Source: Advenella sp. S44 (GTDB lineage: Bacteria > Pseudomonadota > Gammaproteobacteria > Burkholderiales > Burkholderiaceae_B). Taken from it: DNA of 41,333 nt. The DNA is taken from assembly GCF_002810445.1 (NCBI RefSeq), contig NZ_NEXS01000004.1, positions 1 to 41,333 on the forward strand, given 5' to 3'. The notes beneath the pieces are model-generated. The model did not search any database and was not told where the DNA came from. It was given only the letters and a program-made list of their open reading frames with translations. This document shows, piece by piece, positions 15,847-23,981 of the stretch (position 1 is its first letter; the number at the start of each line of letters is the position of its first letter). Both the position numbers and the translations under genes were made by a program.

Positions 15847-17442
15847 ATGTTCAAGCGTTTCACCGAGACAGGCCTGGCGCCTGCACTTCGCCCGGTATTA
15901 CGGAGGCTTGCAGCAGGCACCTTGGCCGCTGTTCTGTCTGGGCTGGCGATGTTGGGCGCGCTGTGGTGCGTTGTCCTGTTCGTTGCCGACTTGACAATCG
16001 GCTGGGTGGTCTCGGCGTTGGCACTGTGGATCGCTGGCGCGTTGATGGCGTCCGCGGCCTCCTGGCTTTCGCACCACGCCGAAGCAGACTTTTCGGCACG
16101 GTTACGCCGGGAGGTCGCCAGCCATCTGACTCGATTGCCCACGAGCACTCTGGCCCGACAAGGAAGCGACGCCCTTCGACGTTTGGTATCGGATGACATT
16201 GCCGCACTGCACCATATGATCGCGCACCTGCCATCGGAGATTGCCACCTTCGCCGCAGTGCCGTTGGCATCGATCGCGCTGCTGGTGGCGCTGGCGGGGC
16301 CGGCCGCACTGCTGGCGTTGCTGCCGGGTGTATTGGCCGCGCTGTACTATTTGGTGTGGATGCCACGCGTATCGGCGCGCCACGGCGCGGAGCGCATGCG
16401 GGTGATGGGCGAGATCACGACGGCCGTGGATGACTACGCGCGCGGCATCCGCATCAACCGCATCTATGGTGCCCAGTCGGGCGCATTGGCGGCCTACCAT
16501 GATGCTGCCGACCGTTTCACCAGAGGCATGGTGGCCTGGGTGGCGAAGGTGGCCACGCCGGCAGCGGTGGCGGTAGCGCTACTGCAGGCGGCGACCACCT
16601 TCGCCATCGCCTATGCCGTAGCCGGGCGCCAAGACGCTCCCTCGTTGGCAGCGGCGCTGCTCTTCAGCCTGGCCATTGTCACGCCCGCGCTGCGGCTCGG
16701 ACATGGGCTGGACTACGTGGCGGCAGGCCGGGCCGCGGCAGGCCGACTGGCGGCGTTGTTGCACGAACCGGCACTGCCGTCCGGCGATGCGCTCTTGCCG
16801 GACGGCGCACCCGTGCTCGATGTGCAGAACGCGGTCCTCGCTGTAGACGGTCGGCACGTGCTCGATGGCCTGAACCACCGCTTCGCGCCAGGTACGTTGA
16901 CGGCCATCACCGGACCCAGCGGCGCAGGCAAGACCACACTGCTGCGCGCACTGGCTGGGCTGGAGCCATTGGACGGTGGTTCCATTTTCCTGGCAGGGGT
17001 CAACATCGCTACGCTGGATATACAGGCGCGCCAACTTGCCGCGCTACTAATCCCCCAGGGCGGCGACGTGTTGCCGGCCACGGTGCGCGAGAACCTAGCG
17101 CTGTCCGTACCCAATGCCTCCGATGCGCAAATGGCTGAGGCGCTGACGCGGGCACAGATCGATGTGCCCCTCGAAGTGGATGCCGCGCGGCTTTCCGGCG
17201 GCGAACGCCAGCGTGTAGGGCTGGCGCGCGCCTTCCTGGCGCCAGCACCGGTGATCCTGTTGGATGAACCTACCAGTGCGTTAGATGACTCCAGCGCTAT
17301 GCGCCTCATGTTGGCGCTGCTTGAGCTGGCCCAGGATCGCAACCTGACCCTGGTGATGGTTACGCACGATCTGGCATTGGCCGCCCGTGCCGATGCGCGG
17401 CTCGAACTGAAGACCGTCACGCAACCGGAGGTCCAGCAATGA
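15847..17442 (+). CDS. Fused TM-ATPase ABC transporter, first half of a siderophore exporter pair
   Basis: A 531-residue ABC half-transporter. The membrane domain covers residues 1-310, and the nucleotide-binding domain has Walker A GPSGAGKTT, signature LSGGERQRVG, Walker B VILLDEPTSALD and the switch His in VTHD. It is paired with the overlapping next gene, so a heterodimer is likely. By position it corresponds to BarA/BarB of acinetobactin clusters and PchH/PchI of pyochelin clusters. YbtP/YbtQ, with the same layout, are importers, so direction is not certain. I choose the ATG at 15847 because AGAGGA sits 6-7 bases before it; three upstream ATGs are in frame. The gene is very GC-rich. Confidence 0.86.
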   Translation: MFKRFTETGLAPALRPVLRRLAAGTLAAVLSGLAMLGALWCVVLFVADLTIGWVVSALALWIAGALMASAASWLSHHAEADFSARLRREVASHLTRLPTSTLARQGSDALRRLVSDDIAALHHMIAHLPSEIATFAAVPLASIALLVALAGPAALLALLPGVLAALYYLVWMPRVSARHGAERMRVMGEITTAVDDYARGIRINRIYGAQSGALAAYHDAADRFTRGMVAWVAKVATPAAVAVALLQAATTFAIAYAVAGRQDAPSLAAALLFSLAIVTPALRLGHGLDYVAAGRAAAGRLAALLHEPALPSGDALLPDGAPVLDVQNAVLAVDGRHVLDGLNHRFAPGTLTAITGPSGAGKTTLLRALAGLEPLDGGSIFLAGVNIATLDIQARQLAALLIPQGGDVLPATVRENLALSVPNASDAQMAEALTRAQIDVPLEVDAARLSGGERQRVGLARAFLAPAPVILLDEPTSALDDSSAMRLMLALLELAQDRNLTLVMVTHDLALAARADARLELKTVTQPEVQQ

Positions 17443-19076
17443 ATAAGACATCACCATCTACCATACAAGTACTACCCCGCACCGCACGCTGCCGCCTGTG
17501 GCTCATCGGATTCGGCTGGGTCATCGTCGCGGCATTGGAGTCCGCTGCCTACACGATTCTGGCACAGGCTATTGCTGGGCATCATGCCGCAGGTCCGGTC
17601 CTATTGGCTGCCGCCGTGGCCGTGTTGGTCACCGTACTGGTGACGCGAGCCGGATTTTTCTCGGGGGCGCGGCTAGCCGGCGATCTCTATGCCGCCCTAG
17701 GCCAGGCGCTGGCGCGCGCTCGGTTGTCTTGGTTCACCGACGAGCATCGCGCGCAGGTCGCGTTGATAGCAGGTCGCGGCATTCCCGGTTTCATGAGCAT
17801 TCCCGCCCACCAGTTGCAAACCTTACTGCACGCGCCGTTGATGCCCTTGTTCCTGCTGGCGGGCATAGCCTGGCTGGTCGGCCCCGCTGCGGCCGGTGTA
17901 GCGGCGGGCCTGCTGTCGCTGTCGCTGCTGATGCAATACCTGGCCCAGCGAGCGCTAGCTCACGCCGATGCCGACCGGCACGCTGCCGAACAAGGCGCGG
18001 CGCAAGCCACGCTGGAACTGGTCGATCACCTGGAGTTGATGCGGACGACTGCGGGGCCGGAGCGCGCCCTGCAACGCATCGAGCATCGTTGGCGAACCCA
18101 GGAAAGCGCGCTGGCAGTCACCAATCGCGCCGCGGCTGGCGCCACCTTCGTCTCCACCCTGGCCAGCGTGCTGCCACTGGCGGGCATGGCGGCCTGGGCG
18201 GCGCTGGTCGGACAGGATGCGCCTGCCACGGTGCTTGCGTTGCTGGTGCTGGTAGCGCGTGCTGCGGCGCCGTTGGGCGAGCTAGCTTTGGCTGGCCTAG
18301 GGCTGAACGACCTGCGCAACACCTTGCGTGATTACCGTCAAGTGTCCGATGCACCCGCACTGCCCGAGCCTGCGCAAGGGGAAGCGACCCAGCCCGAGGG
18401 CCACGCCGTGGCGCTGCGCCAGGTTGGGCATGCCCCTGCACTGGACGTCATCGACGCTGATATTCCTGTTGGCGCCAAGGTGTGCGTGCGCGGCCCTAGC
18501 GGCAGTGGTAAGAGCACACTGTTGGGGTTGTTGATGCGCTTCGACGACCCGCAGCAAGGCTCCATCCTGCTGGGAGGCGTGCCACTGACGCGCATGCGCT
18601 ATGCCGATTTGTCTGCGCGTATTGCATATGTGCCGCAGGATGCTGTGGTATTCACAGGCACACTGGCCGAGAACATCCGCCTGGGCAAACCGCAGGCGTC
18701 GGACGACGCGGTGGAGCTTATGGCGCGGCAAGCGGAGCTGGGATCACTTCTTGACCGTTCGCCGCTGGGTATCCATCAGCCCGTGGGTCACCAGGGCGCG
18801 GCGCTGTCGGGCGGCGAGCGCCAGCGCGTGGCTCTGGCTCGCGCCTTGCTCAAGGAGGCACCTATCCTAGTGCTGGACGAGGCCACGGCTGCCCTAGACC
18901 AGGACACTGAAAACAAAATTGCCGCCGTGGTGCGTGCGCTGCCCGCTACCGTCATTTTCGTCACCCATCGCGACCCTGCGATCTGGCTGCCGACCCACAC
19001 CATTGAACTGGGAAGCCGAACGTGCTCAGGCAACCTGAGCGTTCAGATATCGTGCTTTCAAGGAGTTGCCACATGA
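17439..19076 (+). CDS. Fused TM-ATPase ABC transporter, second half of the pair
   Basis: A 545-residue ABC half-transporter. The N-terminal membrane domain (about 1-310) contains the hydrophobic runs LLAAAVAVLVTVLV and LFLLAGIAWLVG. The ATPase domain has Walker A GPSGSGKSTL, signature LSGGERQRVA, Walker B ILVLDEATAALD and VTHRD. It overlaps the first half by ATGA, which supports heterodimer assembly. The last ~20 residues after LGSRT look like a low-conservation tail. The small gene after it also overlaps by ATGA. Confidence 0.86.
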   Translation: MNKTSPSTIQVLPRTARCRLWLIGFGWVIVAALESAAYTILAQAIAGHHAAGPVLLAAAVAVLVTVLVTRAGFFSGARLAGDLYAALGQALARARLSWFTDEHRAQVALIAGRGIPGFMSIPAHQLQTLLHAPLMPLFLLAGIAWLVGPAAAGVAAGLLSLSLLMQYLAQRALAHADADRHAAEQGAAQATLELVDHLELMRTTAGPERALQRIEHRWRTQESALAVTNRAAAGATFVSTLASVLPLAGMAAWAALVGQDAPATVLALLVLVARAAAPLGELALAGLGLNDLRNTLRDYRQVSDAPALPEPAQGEATQPEGHAVALRQVGHAPALDVIDADIPVGAKVCVRGPSGSGKSTLLGLLMRFDDPQQGSILLGGVPLTRMRYADLSARIAYVPQDAVVFTGTLAENIRLGKPQASDDAVELMARQAELGSLLDRSPLGIHQPVGHQGAALSGGERQRVALARALLKEAPILVLDEATAALDQDTENKIAAVVRALPATVIFVTHRDPAIWLPTHTIELGSRTCSGNLSVQISCFQGVAT

Positions 19077-19522
19077 TTCGTCATGATTTGTCCCGTTGGC
19101 CGCTGGTCATCACCGTGGAGCAGGGGCCTGCCTCGCTGACCGATATGCAAGCGTATATCGAGGAATGGAGGCGCTGGCTCGCGCGTGGGGAATCGTTCGT
19201 CACACTGCGCGTGTTCGCCGATGCCGAGGCGCTGGTGCACCCGCCCGGGTCGGCCCCGCTAGCTAAGCAATGGTTAAACCAACAGGGCGAGGCAATCCGC
19301 CAGCTAGTGATGGGCATGGCCACCGTGGTGCCGCCCAGCGGCTATGAGCGTCTGCGCAAAATGAACGCCGAAAAGTTATTTGGTGTGCCAGCCGCCACTT
19401 TCGCCGATGTGGCCGGCGCGTTAGGTTGGCTGAAGGAACATGTCTACGAGCCGCTAGGCCTGGTGCTTAATGCTCGGGCCATGGGTGCTACTATTGAAGC
19501 GCTACTGACGGTTAAACGGTGA
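19073..19522 (+). CDS. Conserved-looking 149-residue protein of unknown function
   Basis: A soluble protein without signal peptide or membrane segment, starting MIRHDLSRWPLVITVEQG. AAGGAG precedes the ATG at 19073, which overlaps the ABC stop, so it is the last gene of the exporter group. Two halves can be seen: an alpha/beta first half (LVITVEQG, then FVTLRVFADAEALVH), and a helical second half ending LVLNARAMGATIEALLTVKR. I do not recognise the family. Its tight coupling suggests a job with the exporter or in biosynthesis. Confidence 0.7.
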   Translation: MIRHDLSRWPLVITVEQGPASLTDMQAYIEEWRRWLARGESFVTLRVFADAEALVHPPGSAPLAKQWLNQQGEAIRQLVMGMATVVPPSGYERLRKMNAEKLFGVPAATFADVAGALGWLKEHVYEPLGLVLNARAMGATIEALLTVKR

Positions 19523-19683
19523 ACATCACTGCGCGAGCGTGCTTCCCCACCGTATTCGGGGATAGGCAGGCTATGCTCAAGTCGACCTTCAGAACTAGCC
19601 GCATAGACCTGCTAAGGCTGTTGGCAGTAGGGCATAGCTGCAGTTTTTCTCGTCATGTCTAATCCAACGCGGAGGCGGTGGTT

Positions 19684-19705
19684 TGGGCGAACAGCTGTTC
19701 GCCCA
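19684..19705. repeat. 22-bp perfect palindrome
   Basis: TGGGCGAACAG is followed directly by its reverse complement CTGTTCGCCCA, with no spacer. A wider inverted pair GGTGGTT (19677-19683) and AACCACC (19724-19730) flanks it. It lies in the 268-base gap after the last siderophore gene. It may act as a terminator hairpin or as a binding or recombination site. Confidence 0.55.
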
Positions 19706-19790
19706 CGTCTTTAGGTCTTGATTAACCACCAAACCGGTGAAACCGCTGCGAGCGGGTGATATCCGGATCACTCAGTCCGAGGAAACACAG

Positions 19791-20385
19791 ATGCCAAAAG
19801 AAGACGCAGATAAAGCGGTTGGCACTAGCTTGGCTCAGAAAGGCGTCGGGCTGCTGGATCGGGCATGGGCTTCTCAATGGGCATTACGGCTAGCCTGCGC
19901 CGTACTGTTCTTGGATATGGCCATGATGCTCCGTGTCGGACGCGGGCTCTGGCAGTGGTCCGCTGGCGATATGGAACTGCTGGGCGATGTGGGCTGACTT
20001 TCACTCGTTGTCGTAGCCTTCAGCTTCTCCGTTGCCATCGTGATTCCGGTCGTTCTGCCTGTGCTGCGTCAGATTGGTGCGCACATTTGGTATCTGTTGG
20101 CGACACGACTGCCCCGGCTGTTCGGGCCAGACATCCGGCCTTATCAGCGAAGACTCGGATATGTGCGCACCCGCGAGCTGCGAGATTTGGCCTTGCGTGA
20201 GAAAGATGATTTTCTGTTCCGTCTATACCAGGATCATGTACAGGCGCAGAAAGTAGAAAGAGCGGCCCGTGAGCAGGCAGGCGATTTGACTGCGGCTGCG
20301 ATCCTGACTGCGCTGGTTGATTTGATCATTGCACAGCGAATACCCAATGGCAGCGGCGTGATCGACGCCATCTATGGCGCAGTCT
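19791..20385 (+). pseudogene. Membrane-protein pseudogene with an in-frame stop, cut by IS3
   Basis: The ATG at 19791, after GAGGA, opens a frame that reads through an RACAVLFLDMAMMLRVG helix to a TGA at 19995-19997. It then continues in the same frame with a second membrane segment (LSLVVVAFSFSVAIVIPVVL) and a basic, charged C-terminal half. Removing one stop, probably an original TGG, gives a single coherent protein. The 3' end is lost at about 20385, where the sequence changes into the interior of an inverted IS3 fragment. The intact gene was probably a conserved two-helix inner-membrane protein; I cannot name it. Confidence 0.65.
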
Positions 20386-20521
20386 TTGATCGGCATACCA
20401 ACTTCAGCTTCTTTCAAAATCGCCACAATTTGGCTTTCAGTCTTTCGTTTGCTCATCGTCAAACTCCTTTCGTTTAGCTTAAAAGAAATTCTACGAGTAA
20501 TCTGTATTATTTTACGGGGTA
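20382..20521 (-). mobile_element. Truncated IS3-family element, left end with orfA start
   Basis: On the minus strand the ATG at 20454-20456, after an AAAGGAG site, encodes MSKRKTESQIVAILKEAEV and then GMPIKD. This is the beginning of an IS3-family OrfA (helix-turn-helix) protein. The match stops at about 20385, where another gene's sequence takes over. The outer end near 20521 begins TACCCC and has AATACA and TAGAATTT further in, mirroring the IS end at 206. The copy is inverted relative to the one at the left edge and has lost all but about 140 bases. Confidence 0.75.
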
Positions 20522-22375
20522 GTTACACAAATACACTTTAGTCGTAATTTCCTTGGTATTTGCCGCGAACGTCATTATAAGTGTATTGATAGGTTTTTTC
20601 TTTTTATAAACTCGACTGGTCCAACCCAAAATAGGCTTCTCTGATCCGCAATACACCTCATACTTCTGCAGCCTTGCATCCATTTCAATGGATGCAATAA
20701 TTTTATTTTCATGGAGTGCCACTATTCTATTATTAATTTCTTGCAATGAAATATTGAGACCGAAATGAAGCCTAACCTCCAATCCACCGCCCTTACCGGC
20801 GCTATGACTAACGGTATCCACAATCTGCATATAGGTGTTAGGCCGATAAATTATTTTCCGATTATGTTTAAAACCCAGAGACCTGACTTGCGTCAATCCG
20901 GATAAAATATACTCCCCATTCAATTCCGTGCATTCGGAAATGCTTGAGTCTCCCAACTCGATCTCGTTTGGCATAACCACTCTCTGCGAAAATCCGACTG
21001 TATTATGAGCCCGGTCACTGACAAAGTATCGCCTCCACTGGTCGTTCTCATAGCTGTATTTTCCGGAATCGGTAATTAGTTCGAGTCCTTTCTGAAAAAG
21101 TATAAAACTTAATTTATCGGCGTGAGCATGCGAGTAGGAAGACGAAGTTGCGTGAAAGATTAAAGCAGAGCTGTCTTGAATATCAACATTCGGATGAGTT
21201 CTAACAATTGCATACCCGGAGCCTGGATAATACTTTGAGACAAAACACTTACCATCTTTTACAAAATCGCACTCAAGTTTCGTCTTGAGCTCCATACCTT
21301 TGTCATCGGAATCCCCTATTAGAAAAAAGAACCCACTTGGGCTAGTCAGCCAACCCGATACTTCGTCTTTTTGATCTTGGATGGCAGTTATCCGAGCTTG
21401 GGTTTTTTTAAATAATTGGGTTGGTAGTTGGCATATTAGGTCCGCTGTATATTTGTGATAAAAAGGCGAGTTTTCCGAGCTGACATTTTCCTCGGTGAAG
21501 TTCAACTCAATCAACTTATCAAGTTGTTGTTCGCAAAATTTAATTTTGCTTTTATCTGATTCATTTTTTGACCAATATAGCAATCTTAATCCTAAAATTT
21601 GCCATACTCCGTGATTATTGAATTTCAGATTTTTCTCATTCTCTAAATAAACAATATGATTTTCAACTATGCTATTTAAAATCCTACTGTCACGAGGCGA
21701 AAACTCAATTGCTTCCTCGCTCAAGACATACAAAAATAGTCCCAAATGGATCGCTCGTGTTCCGACAGCCATATCATACCAAGCGAACGTATTTTCTCCG
21801 CTTTTTATGGATAATGATTGGCTCCAATCAAGCATGAAAGCATAAATTTCCTTTAGAAATCTGAGTTTTTTAGTTTCAAAATAACGTTTCCATACAGGGG
21901 CAAGGAATTTCCATGAATTTAATGCAAACTCAATGTTTCTATCGTTGCGTGGGCCATAATTTACAGGTATGCGCAAAGGGATCGGTGTCGCCCCAACTCT
22001 GGGAATATATCCTGTTCTTTTCAATGACACATAATCGCCGTGAATTACTCTCCTAAAATACTTTAACTGCTTATAGTGCCCTTTAGACGACCCTGTCGAT
22101 AAATTCAGACGAATAGCAGGAGAGAGTAATAGCCGATTCGAATTTGACTTCGACTTCGTATTTTTTTTCAAATTCCGCTGAAAGCATATTACATAGTACT
22201 CCCCCTTTTTGTCTGGCAAAGGAAACTGAATATGCTTGTTTTTTGAATACCATTGCTCATCCACCTTTTCTTTGTAGTGCATTAGATAGAAAGCATACTC
22301 ATCATCATTAACCTCTGATGGATTATCGACTATTACATCCAAAACCAAATTATTATTTATTAATTTAACTTCCAT
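20507..22375 (-). CDS. Heparinase II/III-type polysaccharide lyase with N-terminal accessory domain
   Basis: About 622 residues. Residues 1-75 form a beta-rich accessory domain (DDEYAFYLM ... QWYS ... KKGEYYVICF) shared with other proteins here. The helical toroid domain follows, with WYDMAVGTRA (199-208), NNHG (253-256) and ENSPFYH (301-307). The heparinase II/III beta-sandwich has SHAHADKLSF (415-424), DSG (436-438) and an R..AHN motif (455-458). Such lyases cleave uronate-containing glycans by beta-elimination. No signal peptide is visible. I start at the ATG at 22375 because it aligns with the start of the neighbouring hydrolase; a TTG at 22411 is also possible. The last three codons and stop lie inside the IS3 end. 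Confidence 0.82.
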   Translation of the reverse strand: MEVKLINNNLVLDVIVDNPSEVNDDEYAFYLMHYKEKVDEQWYSKNKHIQFPLPDKKGEYYVICFQRNLKKNTKSKSNSNRLLLSPAIRLNLSTGSSKGHYKQLKYFRRVIHGDYVSLKRTGYIPRVGATPIPLRIPVNYGPRNDRNIEFALNSWKFLAPVWKRYFETKKLRFLKEIYAFMLDWSQSLSIKSGENTFAWYDMAVGTRAIHLGLFLYVLSEEAIEFSPRDSRILNSIVENHIVYLENEKNLKFNNHGVWQILGLRLLYWSKNESDKSKIKFCEQQLDKLIELNFTEENVSSENSPFYHKYTADLICQLPTQLFKKTQARITAIQDQKDEVSGWLTSPSGFFFLIGDSDDKGMELKTKLECDFVKDGKCFVSKYYPGSGYAIVRTHPNVDIQDSSALIFHATSSSYSHAHADKLSFILFQKGLELITDSGKYSYENDQWRRYFVSDRAHNTVGFSQRVVMPNEIELGDSSISECTELNGEYILSGLTQVRSLGFKHNRKIIYRPNTYMQIVDTVSHSAGKGGGLEVRLHFGLNISLQEINNRIVALHENKIIASIEMDARLQKYEVYCGSEKPILGWTSRVYKKKKPINTLIMTFAANTKEITTKVYLCNYPVK

Positions 22376-22394
22376 TTCTGCCAGTTTCCCCTGC

Positions 22395-22478
22395 TCATTT
22401 AATATTGCCAAATGATTCGCATTCTCTAGTAATTGTAATGCCAGCGACAGCTATCAATACAATGCAAACTCCTATCAT
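22395..22478 (-). CDS. Possible 27-residue hydrophobic micropeptide
   Basis: Between the hydrolase stop (22499) and the lyase start (22375), the ATG at 22478 opens a 27-codon frame. It begins MIGVCIVLIAVAGITIT and ends in a polar tail, like a single-span membrane micropeptide. No strong ribosome-binding site is visible. It could be chance in AT-rich sequence. Confidence 0.2.
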   Translation of the reverse strand: MIGVCIVLIAVAGITITRECESFGNIK

Positions 22479-22498
22479 CACGCGATCGTAGACACTTC

Positions 22499-23722
22499 CT
22501 ATCGGTCATTTTCAACTTCTATCTTACAACCAGAAACCACCTTGATTATTTGCTCTTTGTTCTGTACGAATCCTTGCCCCGCCCAATAGGTAGGATCTCC
22601 CTCCAGTTCACGAATCAGATCAACAATTAACTCTTTAGGAGGTGGGACATGACCATCACCCCAAGTCCTCCCTACGATTGTATATAAGCTATCGGAATAC
22701 AGCTCAACATTTTGAGGTTCGCTTTGAATATTTACACCAATAGACTTTAGGAAGTACATAAGGTGTTCTTCATAGTGCCAATCACTTCTATTTTGAAGAT
22801 AAACAACCTTGGGCATGAAGCCCAGCCGTTCAAAAACCGGCACCAGAGAATATTGCACTCGATATTTGCTTAACACAGAGTCTAAAGGCTCTTTAGATTT
22901 GTTAACGTTAAAGCATGATTTCATATAATCCCACACTAAATGGGCATGAAATCGAGCAATACTTGTTTGCGGATTAACAGCCAACGCAATAGCGTTTGTT
23001 ATTCTGGTGGAGTAAAAAAGAGTTGCAAATCCGCCGCCGGATGATCCAAACAAAATAGTTCGTACCGCATTGAGGGCACACAGAATATGGTTAATATACC
23101 TAGGTAGATCTAATTGCAACTCACAATTCTTATTGCCTGCATACCAGCCCAGAGTTAATGCAGGGTCTGCGTGAACAGACGGATCACTAACTAAAATCGA
23201 ACTTGACTCTATTTGTTTTGATAGTCCCACTCCAGTAAATATCGGGTCGGAAGTCCCGTCTCGCTTCGCTGCAGCTGCAAGCGAGACGAAACAGGTTTCA
23301 GTTTTTTTATTTACGATTTTAAAAGACAATGTCGCCGAGTCCAAAGTTACATAATGCGTTCCATCATGAAATTCACGGGTATTAAAAAATTCCCTTTCAT
23401 TTGCATACACATAAACTTTTGAAGGTATCTTATAATCTGGAAAATCGTCTACGTAGATATGATCAGAAATAACCCGACTCTGTTCGCTATTAGCACTTGC
23501 TTTTTTGAAACAAATTGTGTAGTAATGGCCTTTAATAATAGGAAGCTTAAAACAATATGACCGCTGTGTGCTGTACCACCCAACAGCTACCTTAACAGGT
23601 TGCAACTCCCCAGACTTACGCATAAGATAAAAAGCATACTCATCCAGATCCTGACCGGCTGGATCATTCACGGTAGCTGTTATCTTAGATATACCCCGAG
23701 TATATTCAATGTTAATTTCCAT
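22499..23722 (-). CDS. Alpha/beta-hydrolase-like protein A with N-terminal accessory domain
   Basis: A 407-residue protein. Residues 1-80 resemble the accessory domain of the lyase downstream (DEYAFYLM, GWYS, KGHYYTICF). The rest looks like a serine-triad alpha/beta hydrolase: nucleophile elbow GSSGGGF with Ser228, a conserved NPQT (250-253), LQNRSD with a candidate acid Asp314, and GDGHVPPP with candidate His358. GWYAG and an early VSDPS are also shared with the two paralogues at 23982 and 30905. There is no signal peptide or membrane segment. By analogy with Asp2-like proteins it could be a glycan O-acyltransferase or esterase, but that is inference. It is co-oriented with the lyase, 123 bases apart. 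Confidence 0.7.
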   Translation of the reverse strand: MEINIEYTRGISKITATVNDPAGQDLDEYAFYLMRKSGELQPVKVAVGWYSTQRSYCFKLPIIKGHYYTICFKKASANSEQSRVISDHIYVDDFPDYKIPSKVYVYANEREFFNTREFHDGTHYVTLDSATLSFKIVNKKTETCFVSLAAAAKRDGTSDPIFTGVGLSKQIESSSILVSDPSVHADPALTLGWYAGNKNCELQLDLPRYINHILCALNAVRTILFGSSGGGFATLFYSTRITNAIALAVNPQTSIARFHAHLVWDYMKSCFNVNKSKEPLDSVLSKYRVQYSLVPVFERLGFMPKVVYLQNRSDWHYEEHLMYFLKSIGVNIQSEPQNVELYSDSLYTIVGRTWGDGHVPPPKELIVDLIRELEGDPTYWAGQGFVQNKEQIIKVVSGCKIEVENDR

Positions 23723-23981
23723 AAAAGCTCTATTCGAATAAAATATTGTGGAGTGGGTGAGTTTAATATAATTACAGTAGCATACCCGTCCAAAGCAGTT
23801 TAATGAGTTAACTACTGCTCAAGGCTTTAGCGACCTACCCCACCAGCAAGAGGTCACCCATGAATAAGAATGGCCACTATTTAAGGGTTACGCTCAATTT
23901 CGAGCTTATATTAGAAGGCCAAAAATTGCTAAAATAGCATAATATATGCCTTTTATGAATCCTATTTTCGTCCTATCCTAA

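Noticed and set aside
16713-17420. 235-codon minus-strand frame opposite the first ABC gene
   Set aside because: It lies wholly antisense to a gene with complete ABC motifs and is a by-product of high GC content.
17498-18331. 277-codon plus-strand frame in another phase inside the second ABC gene
   Set aside because: Arg/Ala/Gly-rich translation typical of a shifted frame in GC-rich coding sequence.
1-20521. Intact composite transposon carrying the siderophore genes
   Set aside because: The right-hand IS copy retains only about 140 bases and the left copy is incomplete in the window, so mobility as a unit cannot be claimed.
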